From positions 62,001 through 126,000 of the forward strand of contig CAZRCI010000003.1 in the NCBI GenBank assembly GCA_964598535.1: DNA of 64,000 nucleotides, read 5' to 3'. The stretch's first letter is position 1. The number at the start of each line of letters is the position of its first letter. Shown piece by piece: positions 35,977 through 44,599 of this stretch. The notes beneath the pieces are model-generated. The model was not told the origin of the DNA. It searched no databases and was given only the letters and a program-made list of their open reading frames with translations. The position numbers were made by a program, and so were the translations under genes. Source of the stretch: JALHMI01 sp964598535 (GTDB lineage Bacteria; Planctomycetota; Planctomycetia; Pirellulales; PALSA-1355).

Positions 35977-38274
35977 TCAGTCTACAAATTGCATGGCATA
36001 CAAGTCGGCATTGCGGAGTTGGAATCGCAGCCGAACTGGTTTTCCCGCCGGCGCCCCCACGTCGCTGCCGGTTCGCCACCGTACAACCTGGTCGATGCTA
36101 TCTCCCGTCATTGGCTCACACTCGTCGAGCGCGAAGCCGGCGATCGGTTTTCCGTCCGCGTGCTGAAGCTCAACGCGCAAGCTACCGTTCTTCAGAGCGG
36201 CATAATTGAGTTTGAGTTCGCGCCCCGCGAACGTGAGCGGATACGTCAACATCTCGCCCGTCTTGTCGCCCGCGTTTACCGATACGAAGCCATCCGCGCG
36301 AAACGAGAATCGGCGCACTCGGCTCGCCGGTCCGGCATAGTATGCCTCGGTCGCATACACGGAGAGCTCGCCCTCTCGCCCCGGGAGTTCCAGCAGCCCC
36401 CACGTCATATAATTGGCTCGGTTGCCATCGCGATCTTTCGGCGCGGTGATCGGAACCAGCGGCTCGGGCCAGCGGCGAAAGCGGCGACCGTCGCGACTGG
36501 TCATAAGCACCGGCTCGACCTGCTCGTTTTTCGGTTGAAACCGCGTCGGAAACCCAACCAGTAAATGTGGAGCCCGCACGTAAGGCTGCGTGGCGTTGGT
36601 ATACAGATGCTCGTGCGGCGCGTCGCCGAAGTCGAGAAACTCCGGTTGACTCCAATTCAAGAAGTCTTCGCTGTGGCACGTCATGACGTCGCGTACGCCG
36701 CGATCGAACTTGCGAAAAAACGCCAGGTAACGACGTTGCGTCGGATCCCAGAACGCCAAGTTCTGAGAGTCGAACTCGCCATACGTCAACACCGGCTCGG
36801 GCCGCATCCGCGACCAATGAATGCCATCGCGAGATTGATACGCATGGAGTCCAGGATTCTGAGAACCGGCCAGCGCCTTGTAGCGGGCCGCGGCCGCAAC
36901 CTTGGGATTGGTATCCTTGAATACGGTAAAATTGTGCGTATCGTCACCGTCCCACACGATATTGTTGGCTTTCGAACCTTCGAAATCGAACAGGCCCAAC
37001 TCCGGCTTCTCCCAGTGGACGCCGTCGCGGCTCTCGGCGTAGCACGTGACCTCGCGATGCGTCGATTTCTTGGCATGTTCATCGAAATGCGCGCCGCGAT
37101 AGTACATCCGGTACCGGTCGTCATCGCGAAAAATGGAGTAGTACGCCGAGATATTACCCTCCCACGGGGCATCGCATACGAGCGAAACTTCCCGCGGGGT
37201 CGGCGGGTGCATCCGCAATTCGGCGTCCGCAAGCTTCGCGATCAGATGCTCGTCGACGAACAACTCGCGCCGCGAAGCAATTTCACGTACCAGTTCCGGC
37301 AACTTTACCTTCGCCAAGTAGATGTTGGTCTTTCCTTCGTGCGACGAATAATAACTCACCCATAGCAGTCCATCGTGCGCGACCAACCCCGGATAGCTAT
37401 TGTCACCGCCAGAAGGCAGCCGCAGAAACTCTTCAAGCTTGCCGGCGTCGGGGTCGATCCAAACGAGTGACGTGCGGGCGCCACCATCGTACAAGCGAAC
37501 GGCCGCGACAAACCGGCCGTCGTCCAACCGCAGCATCTGAGGCCCGCCAATCCGGACTCCTAGATCTTTCCACTGCCATTCCTTGTACGGCGGCTTCGAG
37601 ATGCCCAGCAGCCCGCTATTGCTCTGATCGTCGCGCCGCAAGAGGCAAAAACAAGTATCGCCATCAAACGCCAACGCCGTTTCATTCGGATAGCCGTCCA
37701 CGTCGAGGCGTTCGACCAGAGTCTCGAACTTGCGGCCATCCTCGCTGACGTACAGTCGCACCGAGCGATTCTCCTTGCCGCAACCGTAGCCAACGGCATA
37801 GGCCTTGCCGCGCCGCCAGACGATCCGCCACAACCAAAAGTCAGGATCCCCGATCTTATGCGGCTCGCCCCAACTACGGCCATCTTTGGAAAACCAAACC
37901 AATGACTGATGCGTGTGCTTCGACGTGTCATGCAGCGCGCCGGCCCCGGCCAGCATCAACTCGCCTGTGGGAGTGATGGAAATTTTCGCGTCGCGCAGAT
38001 CGGAGTCGGGCGAGGTGATAAGCGCCGCGGATTCCCATTGCCGGCCGTCGCGCGAAGTTAGCACGCGCAACGCTCCGTCCGGCGACACGTGCCCCTGCCC
38101 TTCGCGAAAAACGCAGAACCAGGCATCGTTGAATCGCACCAGGTCGGTAAATGCGTTGTGGGGAGCCCTGTCCCAAAGTTTTTGCGCCTCGACGATTCGG
38201 GCCTCTTCGGCCATGGCTGGAATTGTGACGCCAAGCAACAGGCACAGTAGCAACGGTAGGTTTCGTGGACACAT
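35977..38274 (-). CDS. Secreted two-propeller sialidase/GH32-like protein
   Basis: 765 aa. Start at 38274 with GAGGTG 6-11 nt upstream and a signal peptide MCPRNLPLLLCLLLGVTIPA (cut after AMA). Two propellers: residues about 25-330 have Asp-box-like repeats (SRDGRQW, SKDGRSWG, SEDGRKFE). Residues about 333-650 begin RRELFVDEHLIAKL and resemble the GH32/GH43-like planctomycete family. A C-terminal beta-sandwich of about 115 residues follows. An extracellular or periplasmic glycan-binding and cleaving role is likely; specificity is not. The 5' leader carries a perfect hairpin at 38297-38341. Confidence 0.8.
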   Translation of the reverse strand: MCPRNLPLLLCLLLGVTIPAMAEEARIVEAQKLWDRAPHNAFTDLVRFNDAWFCVFREGQGHVSPDGALRVLTSRDGRQWESAALITSPDSDLRDAKISITPTGELMLAGAGALHDTSKHTHQSLVWFSKDGRSWGEPHKIGDPDFWLWRIVWRRGKAYAVGYGCGKENRSVRLYVSEDGRKFETLVERLDVDGYPNETALAFDGDTCFCLLRRDDQSNSGLLGISKPPYKEWQWKDLGVRIGGPQMLRLDDGRFVAAVRLYDGGARTSLVWIDPDAGKLEEFLRLPSGGDNSYPGLVAHDGLLWVSYYSSHEGKTNIYLAKVKLPELVREIASRRELFVDEHLIAKLADAELRMHPPTPREVSLVCDAPWEGNISAYYSIFRDDDRYRMYYRGAHFDEHAKKSTHREVTCYAESRDGVHWEKPELGLFDFEGSKANNIVWDGDDTHNFTVFKDTNPKVAAAARYKALAGSQNPGLHAYQSRDGIHWSRMRPEPVLTYGEFDSQNLAFWDPTQRRYLAFFRKFDRGVRDVMTCHSEDFLNWSQPEFLDFGDAPHEHLYTNATQPYVRAPHLLVGFPTRFQPKNEQVEPVLMTSRDGRRFRRWPEPLVPITAPKDRDGNRANYMTWGLLELPGREGELSVYATEAYYAGPASRVRRFSFRADGFVSVNAGDKTGEMLTYPLTFAGRELKLNYAALKNGSLRVELQHADGKPIAGFALDECEPMTGDSIDQVVRWRTGSDVGAPAGKPVRLRFQLRNADLYAMQFVD

Positions 38275-38296
38275 GTTTGCACCTCGCCTTACTTCT

Positions 38297-38341
38297 AGCG
38301 CAATGTTTATGCGGCCTTCACGGCCGCATAAACATTGCGCT
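38297..38341 (-). repeat. Perfect 20-bp inverted repeat with 5-nt loop
   Basis: Arm AGCGCAATGTTTATGCGGCC (38297-38316), loop 38317-38321, then the exact complement (38322-38341). It lies 23 nt upstream of the secreted propeller gene start and in the untranslated part between two cluster genes. No T-tract follows on either strand, so it is not a standard intrinsic terminator. It may be an mRNA processing or attenuation hairpin or a protein-binding palindrome. Confidence 0.9.
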
Positions 38342-38397
38342 GTCAACACTTGGATTTCGGATTCACTTTTTCGCAACAGCATTCGTTGACTCGCTTG

Positions 38398-38422
38398 CGC
38401 CAAACCGCTTGCGCGTTTGGCG
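38398..38422 (-). repeat. Second hairpin, 8-bp arms with 9-nt loop
   Basis: CGCCAAAC (38398-38405) and GTTTGGCG (38415-38422) flank a loop. It sits between the D-threonine-aldolase-like gene stop and the 20-bp hairpin, so the same leader has two strong stem-loops. Confidence 0.6.
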
Positions 38423-38461
38423 ACGTTTCGCGTCACTCGCATAAATCGGGGTGACGCTGCA

Positions 38462-39562
38462 CTAGGTGAGTTTTCCGGCTCCTTCGATGGGCCACACGTC
38501 GATCACGATTCCGTCCTCATGCACGACGATCTCGCGATGCAGATTGCAGGTCGTGCACGCATGCGTCGGAATGAGTTCGACCAGCTCGCCAATCTTCCAG
38601 CCAGGCGCCCGCCGTACGACGGCATGCTCTTCAGACATGAAACTGGGGATCTCAGCCTCGGGATACCCTCGAATCGCGGGCACGCCGAACTCACAACCGG
38701 CGCCCTTCACTCCCACGTCGAGCACGGCGCTGTCCGCCGACGGCCGGCTGATCACACGCGTCTGAATGCCCAGCGCAATCTCGAACTCGGGAACCAGGCG
38801 GTGGTACTGCCGGTCCATCGTGACATAAGTGCCGGCCTGGATCTCGGTCACGCCCGGCATGATGCCCGTGCTGTCGTACGTGGCGCTGGAGCATCCGCTG
38901 GTACACGCGACCGAAATCCCGCGTTCTTCGAGCAGCGTCCGAGTGTCGAGCGCGAGCTGCATGGCGGCCCGAGCGCGTTCGCTTCGTTCCGCGCGATCGA
39001 GTACGTTGACCAGGTGCCCTTCATACGCCTGAAGGCCGGCGAATCGCACGCCCTCGGTCCGCAAAATCTCCTCGGCAAGCATCCGCGCAGAAGTGCCAGG
39101 GGCAACGCCACAGCGGCCCATGCCGATATCCACTTCGATGAGCAAATGCACCGGCGACCCGGCGGCGCGCGCGGCGGCCGCAATTGCCTGCACCTGCTCA
39201 GGATGATCCACCGCCACCGCAATCTTTGCCTCGCAAGCCAGTCGCGCCAGCCGAGTCACCTTGTGCGGACCGACAACTTGGTTGGCAATTAAGATGTCCG
39301 TAACGCCATGCGCGACCAGCACCTCGGCCTCCGCCAACTTGGCACAGGTGATTCCCACAGCGCCCGCGGCTAGCTGGCGTTTGGCCAAAGTGACGCACTT
39401 GTGATTCTTGAAGTGCGGCCGCAGCTTCGCCGGCCGATCGCGAAAGAAATTGGCCATCCGAGCCAGGTTGCGCTCGCAGGCGGCCCGCTCGAGAATTAAC
39501 GCCGGCGTGTCGACTTCGGCCAAAGGGCGACCGATCCGCGAGTCTTGGACGGCTAACGTCAT
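38462..39562 (-). CDS. DSD1/D-threonine aldolase-type PLP enzyme
   Basis: 366 aa fold-type III PLP enzyme. The PLP lysine is expected in LRPHFKNHKC. The C-terminal PTHACTTCNLH has the His and Cys that bind the divalent metal in D-threonine aldolase and eukaryotic-type D-serine dehydratase. Therefore it likely cleaves or dehydrates a D-beta-hydroxy amino acid. It overlaps the symporter stop by 4 nt, which suggests the transported solute or a close derivative is its substrate. About 180 nt to the next gene downstream. Confidence 0.85.
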   Translation of the reverse strand: MTLAVQDSRIGRPLAEVDTPALILERAACERNLARMANFFRDRPAKLRPHFKNHKCVTLAKRQLAAGAVGITCAKLAEAEVLVAHGVTDILIANQVVGPHKVTRLARLACEAKIAVAVDHPEQVQAIAAAARAAGSPVHLLIEVDIGMGRCGVAPGTSARMLAEEILRTEGVRFAGLQAYEGHLVNVLDRAERSERARAAMQLALDTRTLLEERGISVACTSGCSSATYDSTGIMPGVTEIQAGTYVTMDRQYHRLVPEFEIALGIQTRVISRPSADSAVLDVGVKGAGCEFGVPAIRGYPEAEIPSFMSEEHAVVRRAPGWKIGELVELIPTHACTTCNLHREIVVHEDGIVIDVWPIEGAGKLT

Positions 39563-41061
39563 GAGGTCTCCCCCGCCTCTTGACTCGAGTCGAGCTGCGT
39601 CATCCTTCCCAATGCGCTACCCAATACTCCAACCGTCACGCCAACGGCCAACGCGCATGGCATCATCCACACGAAACTAACTCCCAGGTCGACGTTCAAA
39701 TCTGGGGCATAAGCGATTGCAACGGCGGTAACGATGCTCGCCGCCAGTCCGAGCCAAGCCCCCCACGCGTTTGCCCACGGGACGAACAATGCCAGGAAGA
39801 ACAACACAAACAGCGGAGCCGTGAGCAGATTGACCAGCTTGAAACAACGTTCGAGCAGGTTGCCGGTGATCAGCGTATTCAACATTCCCAACACGATCGC
39901 AAACGCGGCAAACATCCACGTCATCCGCTTGAGCCGCCGCACGCTATGGCGCGATGCCAGCTCCGGAGGCAACCGGTCATCGGCCAGAAAGTCTCGTTCA
40001 AGCACCGCGCAACAAGAGTTCAATCCCGAGGAAAGGCTACTTAGCGCCGCGGCCAGAATGGCCGCAACCACGAGCCCGGCTAACCCCGGCGGCATCTCAT
40101 TCATGATGAAGCGAGGAAAGAACTGATCGCCTTGTTGTCGCAAGGCGTCCGGCTCGAAGGTGATCGTCGCCTGGTAATATCCCAGAATGGCGACCCCGGT
40201 GAGCGCCAACAGGACGGCCATCGTGCCATCGGTGAGTTGGGCCACCAACAAGGTACGCCGCGCTGCCTGGGCGTCGCGGCTGGAAAGAAAACGCTGAATC
40301 GACATCTGATCCGACCCGTTGGTGCAAACATACCACAGCGTCGTGGAGACCAGCAGGATGCCGAAGGAAACTCGCGCCGACGGATCGAAACCCCAGCTTG
40401 GAGTCTGCCAGTGCGACGGCCACGAGGCCGGCCACCAGCCGCCAACGCCTCCCAGCCGATAGGTAATGACGGCAAGCGTCACGGCGGCGCCAACCACCAT
40501 TGTCAAGGCTTGAATCGCGTCGGTTGTCACCACGGCCCGAAAACCACCCGTCGACGAATAGATCGCGGTGAGCGAACCGATCGCCAGGCAGAAGACGGGA
40601 ATCCAGAGCTCGCTAGCCCCCAGCAACGGAACGAGAATCACATAGCTGGTCGCATAGAGAATCGTCGCCATCCAACCCACACGCAGCACCAAAAACACGC
40701 TGGCCCCCGCGCGACGTATACCACGTCCCAGGCGGGTCTCCAGCAGTTCATACGCGCTGGTCACCGGCTGGCGCATGATCAGCGGAATGAGCCCAAAACC
40801 GACGACCACGAACACGATCGGATGCGCCGCCAATTGGGTCATCATCATCGGCCCATGCGCGATCATTTCACCGGGCGTCGCCAAGTAGGTCAGCGTGCTA
40901 CACAACGTCGCGAATAGCGAAAGCCCCAGCGCGAGCGCCGGCATGCTTCGATTGCCCAAGAGAAAATCGTCCGCCGTCTTGTTGCCCCGCGCATGGTACC
41001 AGCCGACTAACAGCATCGCGCCGGCGTAGATGACGATTACAGTCCAGTCGAGCGGCGTCAC
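39559..41061 (-). CDS. Sodium/solute symporter (SSS family)
   Basis: 500 aa, GTG start at 41061. About 13 hydrophobic helices. SSS features: GDNxSxPALALGLSLFAT-type first half (DFLLGNRSMPALALGLSLFA), then GGFRAVVTTDAIQALTMVVG, and NSCCAVLERDFL. These are typical of solute:sodium symporters. It is the first gene of the operon, divergent from the GntR regulator, so it is probably the uptake step. Substrate unknown; nucleosides, sugars, amino acids and sialic acid are all known for the family. Confidence 0.9.
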   Translation of the reverse strand: MTPLDWTVIVIYAGAMLLVGWYHARGNKTADDFLLGNRSMPALALGLSLFATLCSTLTYLATPGEMIAHGPMMMTQLAAHPIVFVVVGFGLIPLIMRQPVTSAYELLETRLGRGIRRAGASVFLVLRVGWMATILYATSYVILVPLLGASELWIPVFCLAIGSLTAIYSSTGGFRAVVTTDAIQALTMVVGAAVTLAVITYRLGGVGGWWPASWPSHWQTPSWGFDPSARVSFGILLVSTTLWYVCTNGSDQMSIQRFLSSRDAQAARRTLLVAQLTDGTMAVLLALTGVAILGYYQATITFEPDALRQQGDQFFPRFIMNEMPPGLAGLVVAAILAAALSSLSSGLNSCCAVLERDFLADDRLPPELASRHSVRRLKRMTWMFAAFAIVLGMLNTLITGNLLERCFKLVNLLTAPLFVLFFLALFVPWANAWGAWLGLAASIVTAVAIAYAPDLNVDLGVSFVWMMPCALAVGVTVGVLGSALGRMTQLDSSQEAGETS

Positions 41062-41156
41062 GCGGCACGTCTCTGGATTAGAGGGAGGCGGGTGTTACCG
41101 GAAGGCAGACGCTAGGACGAGTCGTCACCCCCTGCGACGAAAACAAATCCTACTTA

Positions 41157-41175
41157 TTGACGTTACGACCGTCAA
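41157..41175. promoter_or_regulatory. TTGACG-N7-CGTCAA palindrome in divergent promoter region
   Basis: Six-base arms 41157-41162 and 41170-41175, embedded in an AT-rich patch (TTATTGACG and CGTCAAATAA) in the 148 bp between symporter and GntR starts. A natural position for an operator of the adjoining GntR regulator. Confidence 0.5.
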
Positions 41176-41209
41176 ATAACTAATATCGAACCCTGGAGCA
41201 CCCCAATAA

Positions 41210-41923
41210 ATGAACGTAACGGCGAGTCGATCGCGATCCACCACCCAAGCGAACGAACTCGCGCGGACGGTCCGTCTGCGCATCCAGCGCGAGCAGTTGC
41301 CGCCCGGCAGCTTCTTTATGACCGAAGCCCAACTCGCCGCAGAATACAAGGTTTCACGGACGGTCGCCCGCGAAGCCGTGAGCCGGCTCCAGGCACTTGG
41401 AATTCTCGAAGGCCGCAAGCGTAAGGGCCTGCTCGTGCGCCGCCCCGACCCTTTACGCTTACTCTCTAGCAGTCTGCCCTCCCTGGCCGCTTCACCTCAG
41501 GATTGGCACGAAGTGGCCCAGTTGCGTTACTGCTTGGAGGTGGGCGCCATCGAACTTGCCATCCGCGCGGCCACCGACGATCAAATCGATCGCCTGGCGG
41601 CGATTACCGCGGAGATGGAATCCGCGCTGCACGCCGACCTGCGGTCAAACCGGTCGATTCAACTCGACCTGGAGTTTCATGCACAGATCTTGCGGATGAC
41701 CGGCTCTGAACTAATCGCCGGAATGCAGCAAGTGCTCGTGCAGTTCTTTCAGATCGCGCCACACGCGGAGCCATCCGCCGCGTCGGCCGATCGCATCCTT
41801 TGGGAACACCGAGAACTGTTAGCGGCGATTCGCGATCGCGATGTCGAACGGGCGCGTGCCATGATCCGCCTTCAATTCCGCTCGTCGCTCGAGCTCGTCG
41901 CGGTCGGCCAACCGGCAAGCTGA
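41210..41923 (+). CDS. GntR-family regulator with FCD domain
   Basis: 237 aa. Winged helix at about residues 15-80 with recognition region EAQLAAEYKVSRTVAREAVS and the wing GILEGRKRKGLLV. The C-terminal FCD all-helical ligand domain (about 100-225) has its metal/ligand His candidates in ELEFHAQILRM-like positions (LDLEFHAQILRMT). Such regulators usually repress a catabolic operon until an intermediate binds. It is divergent from the nine-gene cluster and so probably its regulator. Confidence 0.9.
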   Translation: MNVTASRSRSTTQANELARTVRLRIQREQLPPGSFFMTEAQLAAEYKVSRTVAREAVSRLQALGILEGRKRKGLLVRRPDPLRLLSSSLPSLAASPQDWHEVAQLRYCLEVGAIELAIRAATDDQIDRLAAITAEMESALHADLRSNRSIQLDLEFHAQILRMTGSELIAGMQQVLVQFFQIAPHAEPSAASADRILWEHRELLAAIRDRDVERARAMIRLQFRSSLELVAVGQPAS

Positions 41924-42434
41924 AAGACAGGCAGCGGCATGCCCCTCCAGCCACCCGGATATTCGCCCCTAGAGCGAGAGCAGGCACCTACCCCACAAAA
42001 TTACGCTTAAGCCTTACAGGTCAATATCTTACGCGACACAGACAAGCCCCACCGCGACCTTAAAGTCGGCCGACTCGGCAATTTTTTTTAGATTTGTGTG
42101 TTACGCAGTTGACGCACAAACTGGGCTGACTATGCTGGATGTGCGTCGCGATTATACATCTTGTGAGCCCCCAACCCCCAATGGAGTACGCTAGTGATCT
42201 CCGTGCAGAACGTGCTTCTGCCGCATTAGCGATTCCCGCTGCCTAACGTTACTCCGCTTGTGAGTAGCATCAGCCAGGTTCACATGGACGGCAACGTCCG
42301 CGCTTTTCGTTAGAAGCATTCTCAGTTTCCGACGCCTTGGTTGGCTGCTCGTTTTGAGCAAAGCCATTTCATGCTTCCATGTGCCCGGTCGGATTCGAGG
42401 TTCGTTTGCTCGGCGATCACGTGCAAAAACGCCC
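41924..42434. other. Intergenic region before PEP-CTERM gene
   Basis: About 510 bp. It holds a weak terminator at 42069-42089 and otherwise nothing I can assign. The PEP-CTERM promoter must be here. Confidence 0.45.
42069..42089 (+). terminator. Weak intrinsic terminator candidate
   Basis: Small stem GCCG-act-CGGC (42069-42079), A-A, then eight T (42082-42089). The short stem but long T-run suit a terminator of the GntR transcript, about 145 nt after its stop. Confidence 0.35.
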
Positions 42435-43142
42435 ATGAAAACCACGATGAACGCTCTCCACTTCTTCGGCGCCTCGCGCCGCGCAAGTCACGTCCTCCGG
42501 CTTGCCCTGCCGCTTGTGGCGGTGCTGCTGATCCAGCCCCTACATGCCCAAGCTGGCGTGATCTCTTCGGTCAACTCGGTTTCAGGCACCGGTCTTGGCA
42601 CAGTGAATATCCCCGCCATCTTGACCATCAATCCGAACAACGATAACCAGGTCGGCGGCGGCTCCGAAGACAACAACATCACGGTGCCCATCAAGCGTTT
42701 CGACCATGCCGGTTACATCGACATTGAATTTAACGTGACCGCCTCCGACGGCGTCACCGAGTACCAGGTGAGTGAAACCCTCGACAACAACACGGGCATT
42801 GACTGGAGCCAATACACGATGGTGCTCGGTTTTGGCACCGGCGCCAATTTTGTCATGTCGGCCTCCGGCGACGGGCTCGACTTTGATGCTCCTTTCTACG
42901 ACGCTCTCCCCACTTCCGGAGCGTTTTCAAACGTCTCGCTGAGCGAAGACATCCTGGTTTACAGCAACGGAGTGCATGGCAGCGGCTTCGAAATCTATAC
43001 GCTGCGAATCGACGTGCCGGATGGAATCACGCAATTCACGCTCCGTCAGTTTCCCACGCTCGTACCCGAGCCTGCGACGATTGCGTTGGCCGTAACCAGC
43101 CTGCTGGGACTTGCGATGTTCGCCCGTCGGCGGCAAAAGTAA
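42435..43142 (+). CDS. PEP-CTERM sorting-signal protein
   Basis: 235 aa from ATG 42435 (42447 also possible). A signal peptide (LRLALPLVAVLLIQPLHAQA) precedes a beta-rich body of about 180 residues. The end is VPEPATIALAVTSLLGLAMF with final ARRRQK: the PEP motif, a hydrophobic helix and a basic tail, i.e. the signal for exosortase. It is therefore an envelope or extracellular protein cut and sorted after export. No adhesin or enzyme motif recognised. Followed by a good terminator hairpin. Confidence 0.9.
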   Translation: MKTTMNALHFFGASRRASHVLRLALPLVAVLLIQPLHAQAGVISSVNSVSGTGLGTVNIPAILTINPNNDNQVGGGSEDNNITVPIKRFDHAGYIDIEFNVTASDGVTEYQVSETLDNNTGIDWSQYTMVLGFGTGANFVMSASGDGLDFDAPFYDALPTSGAFSNVSLSEDILVYSNGVHGSGFEIYTLRIDVPDGITQFTLRQFPTLVPEPATIALAVTSLLGLAMFARRRQK

Positions 43143-43174
43143 ACGGCCCCAGCTACCAGAGTTTTGATTTACCG

Positions 43175-43217
43175 CAGGGACCAGCGAGCACTCACGGCTC
43201 GCTGGTCCCTGGCTTTT
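43175..43217 (+). terminator. Intrinsic terminator of PEP-CTERM gene
   Basis: Perfect 15-bp stem (43175-43189 with 43197-43211), 7-nt loop, followed by GC and four T. It sits 33 nt after the stop codon of the PEP-CTERM gene. Confidence 0.75.
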
Positions 43218-43354
43218 AGCAGGCTGCTGAGATCGCAGGGATGCGATCTCAAAATGACGACGCGGGGTCGTTATTTTGCGAGCGGTGCGGAGCTTCGCTT
43301 CGCACTTCGCGAGGCGGAAAAAGGTCCACGATGGACTTTTTCCGCAGCCTGCTA
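43217..43354. repeat. Multi-hairpin element with 11-bp terminal inverted repeats
   Basis: A 138-bp segment bounded by TAGCAGGCTGC and its exact complement GCAGCCTGCTA (43344-43354). Inside are at least four nested hairpins: GAGATCGCA/TGCGATCTC; an AAAATGACGAC/GTCGTTATTTT pair with one G-T wobble; a GC-rich arm pair in the 43280-43310 region; and CGGAAAAAG-G-TCCA/TGGACTTTTTCCG with one bulge. The TIRs and compact structure suit a REP-like or MITE-like element, or a structured RNA. No target-site duplication is obvious. Confidence 0.6.
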
Positions 43355-43514
43355 GAAGGCTGGAGCGTGGCCCTACCCCGAGATCAGCGATATTCAATCC
43401 TCGCCCCCCGCGAATCAAGGAACCTTCGCGCCGGGGGGGCTCGCACGTGCCCCCTCCGCAGGCTACCATAAAGGCTTGCGAGAACCTTTTTCACTTCAAG
43501 GAGTTAAGTCGCCC

Positions 43515-44597
43515 ATGCACCCGGTTGTCATGCGTCCAACCGTCGCCTGTCTGACCTTGGCATTTCTACTGACGGCCATCGCGTCATCGCGCGTGCTGGG
43601 GGCCGCTCCTCAATCCTCGACCGATACCGCGCAAGAGCCGCAATCGGGTACGGTTCGGTTTACTCCGGTGGGTGACGAAACCGCGATTCCCAAGCAGTTT
43701 CGCCTGGCGCCGCACTCGTTTGACTACGAGTTGGTTCCGCAGCACTCGTTGAGCAAAGTGATGACGGTGGCAAAAGTCACCTTTCCATCGCCAGTCGTGA
43801 CACCGCACGAAAACAACAACACGGTGCATTGCGAATATTTCCGTTCGAGCGCGCCCGGCCCCAAGCCCGGCGTCATCGTGCTTCACATTCTGGGGGGGGA
43901 CTTTGATCTCGCGCGGTTATTCTGTCGCGCGCTCGCCGGCAAGAACATTAACGCGCTGTTCCTCAAAATGCCCTACTATGGCGAACGGAAGCAGCCGGGC
44001 GTCGACACGCGGATGATCTCCGCCGATCCAGCGCTAACCGTGCATGGCATGAATCAGGCCGTGCTCGATATCCGCCGGGCCGCGGCGTGGCTGGCGGCGC
44101 GCGAGGACGTCGCCGACGATCAAATCGGAATCATGGGAATCAGCCTCGGCGGCATCACCAGCGCCCTGTGCGTGAGCCTGGAACCTCGTTTCAAGAAGGC
44201 GGCCCTGTTGCTCGCCGGCGGCGACATGGGACAAGTCGCCTGGACTTCCACCGAAATGGCCGAAGTGCGCGAAAAGTGGACGGCGCAAGGCCGCACCAAG
44301 GAGGAGTTGTTCGAAGTTCTGCGGCCGATCGATCCGGTTACCTACGCCAAGCCGCTTCCCGGCCGCAAGATCCTGATGCTCAATGCCTCGCACGACGAGG
44401 TCGTGCCGCCGGCCTGCACAGAAAGCTTGTGGCGCGCTTTTGGAGAACCGGAAATCATCTGGTGGGATGCCGGCCACTATACGGCCGTCCGGTATCTGGG
44501 CGGCGGCATGCTGCGCGTTGTTGACTTCTTCCAACCGGACGCCAAAGAGGCCGACGGCAAAACCTCGGACGCCAGCCAGACTTCGGCCGCGCGGTAA
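43515..44597 (+). CDS. Secreted alpha/beta hydrolase (dienelactone-hydrolase-like)
   Basis: 360 aa from ATG 43515, with AAGGAG about 11 nt upstream. Signal peptide includes CLTLAFLLTAIASSRVLGAA. An alpha/beta hydrolase core follows: IVLHILGGDFDLARLF, nucleophile in GIMGISLGGITSAL, acid in LMLNASHDEVVPP and His in WWDAGHYTAV. Substrate unknown; family members include esterases, dienelactone hydrolases and peptidases. Its stop lies 3 nt from the stop of the AAA gene, a tight convergent pair. Confidence 0.88.
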   Translation: MHPVVMRPTVACLTLAFLLTAIASSRVLGAAPQSSTDTAQEPQSGTVRFTPVGDETAIPKQFRLAPHSFDYELVPQHSLSKVMTVAKVTFPSPVVTPHENNNTVHCEYFRSSAPGPKPGVIVLHILGGDFDLARLFCRALAGKNINALFLKMPYYGERKQPGVDTRMISADPALTVHGMNQAVLDIRRAAAWLAAREDVADDQIGIMGISLGGITSALCVSLEPRFKKAALLLAGGDMGQVAWTSTEMAEVREKWTAQGRTKEELFEVLRPIDPVTYAKPLPGRKILMLNASHDEVVPPACTESLWRAFGEPEIIWWDAGHYTAVRYLGGGMLRVVDFFQPDAKEADGKTSDASQTSAAR

Positions 44598-44599
44598 CG

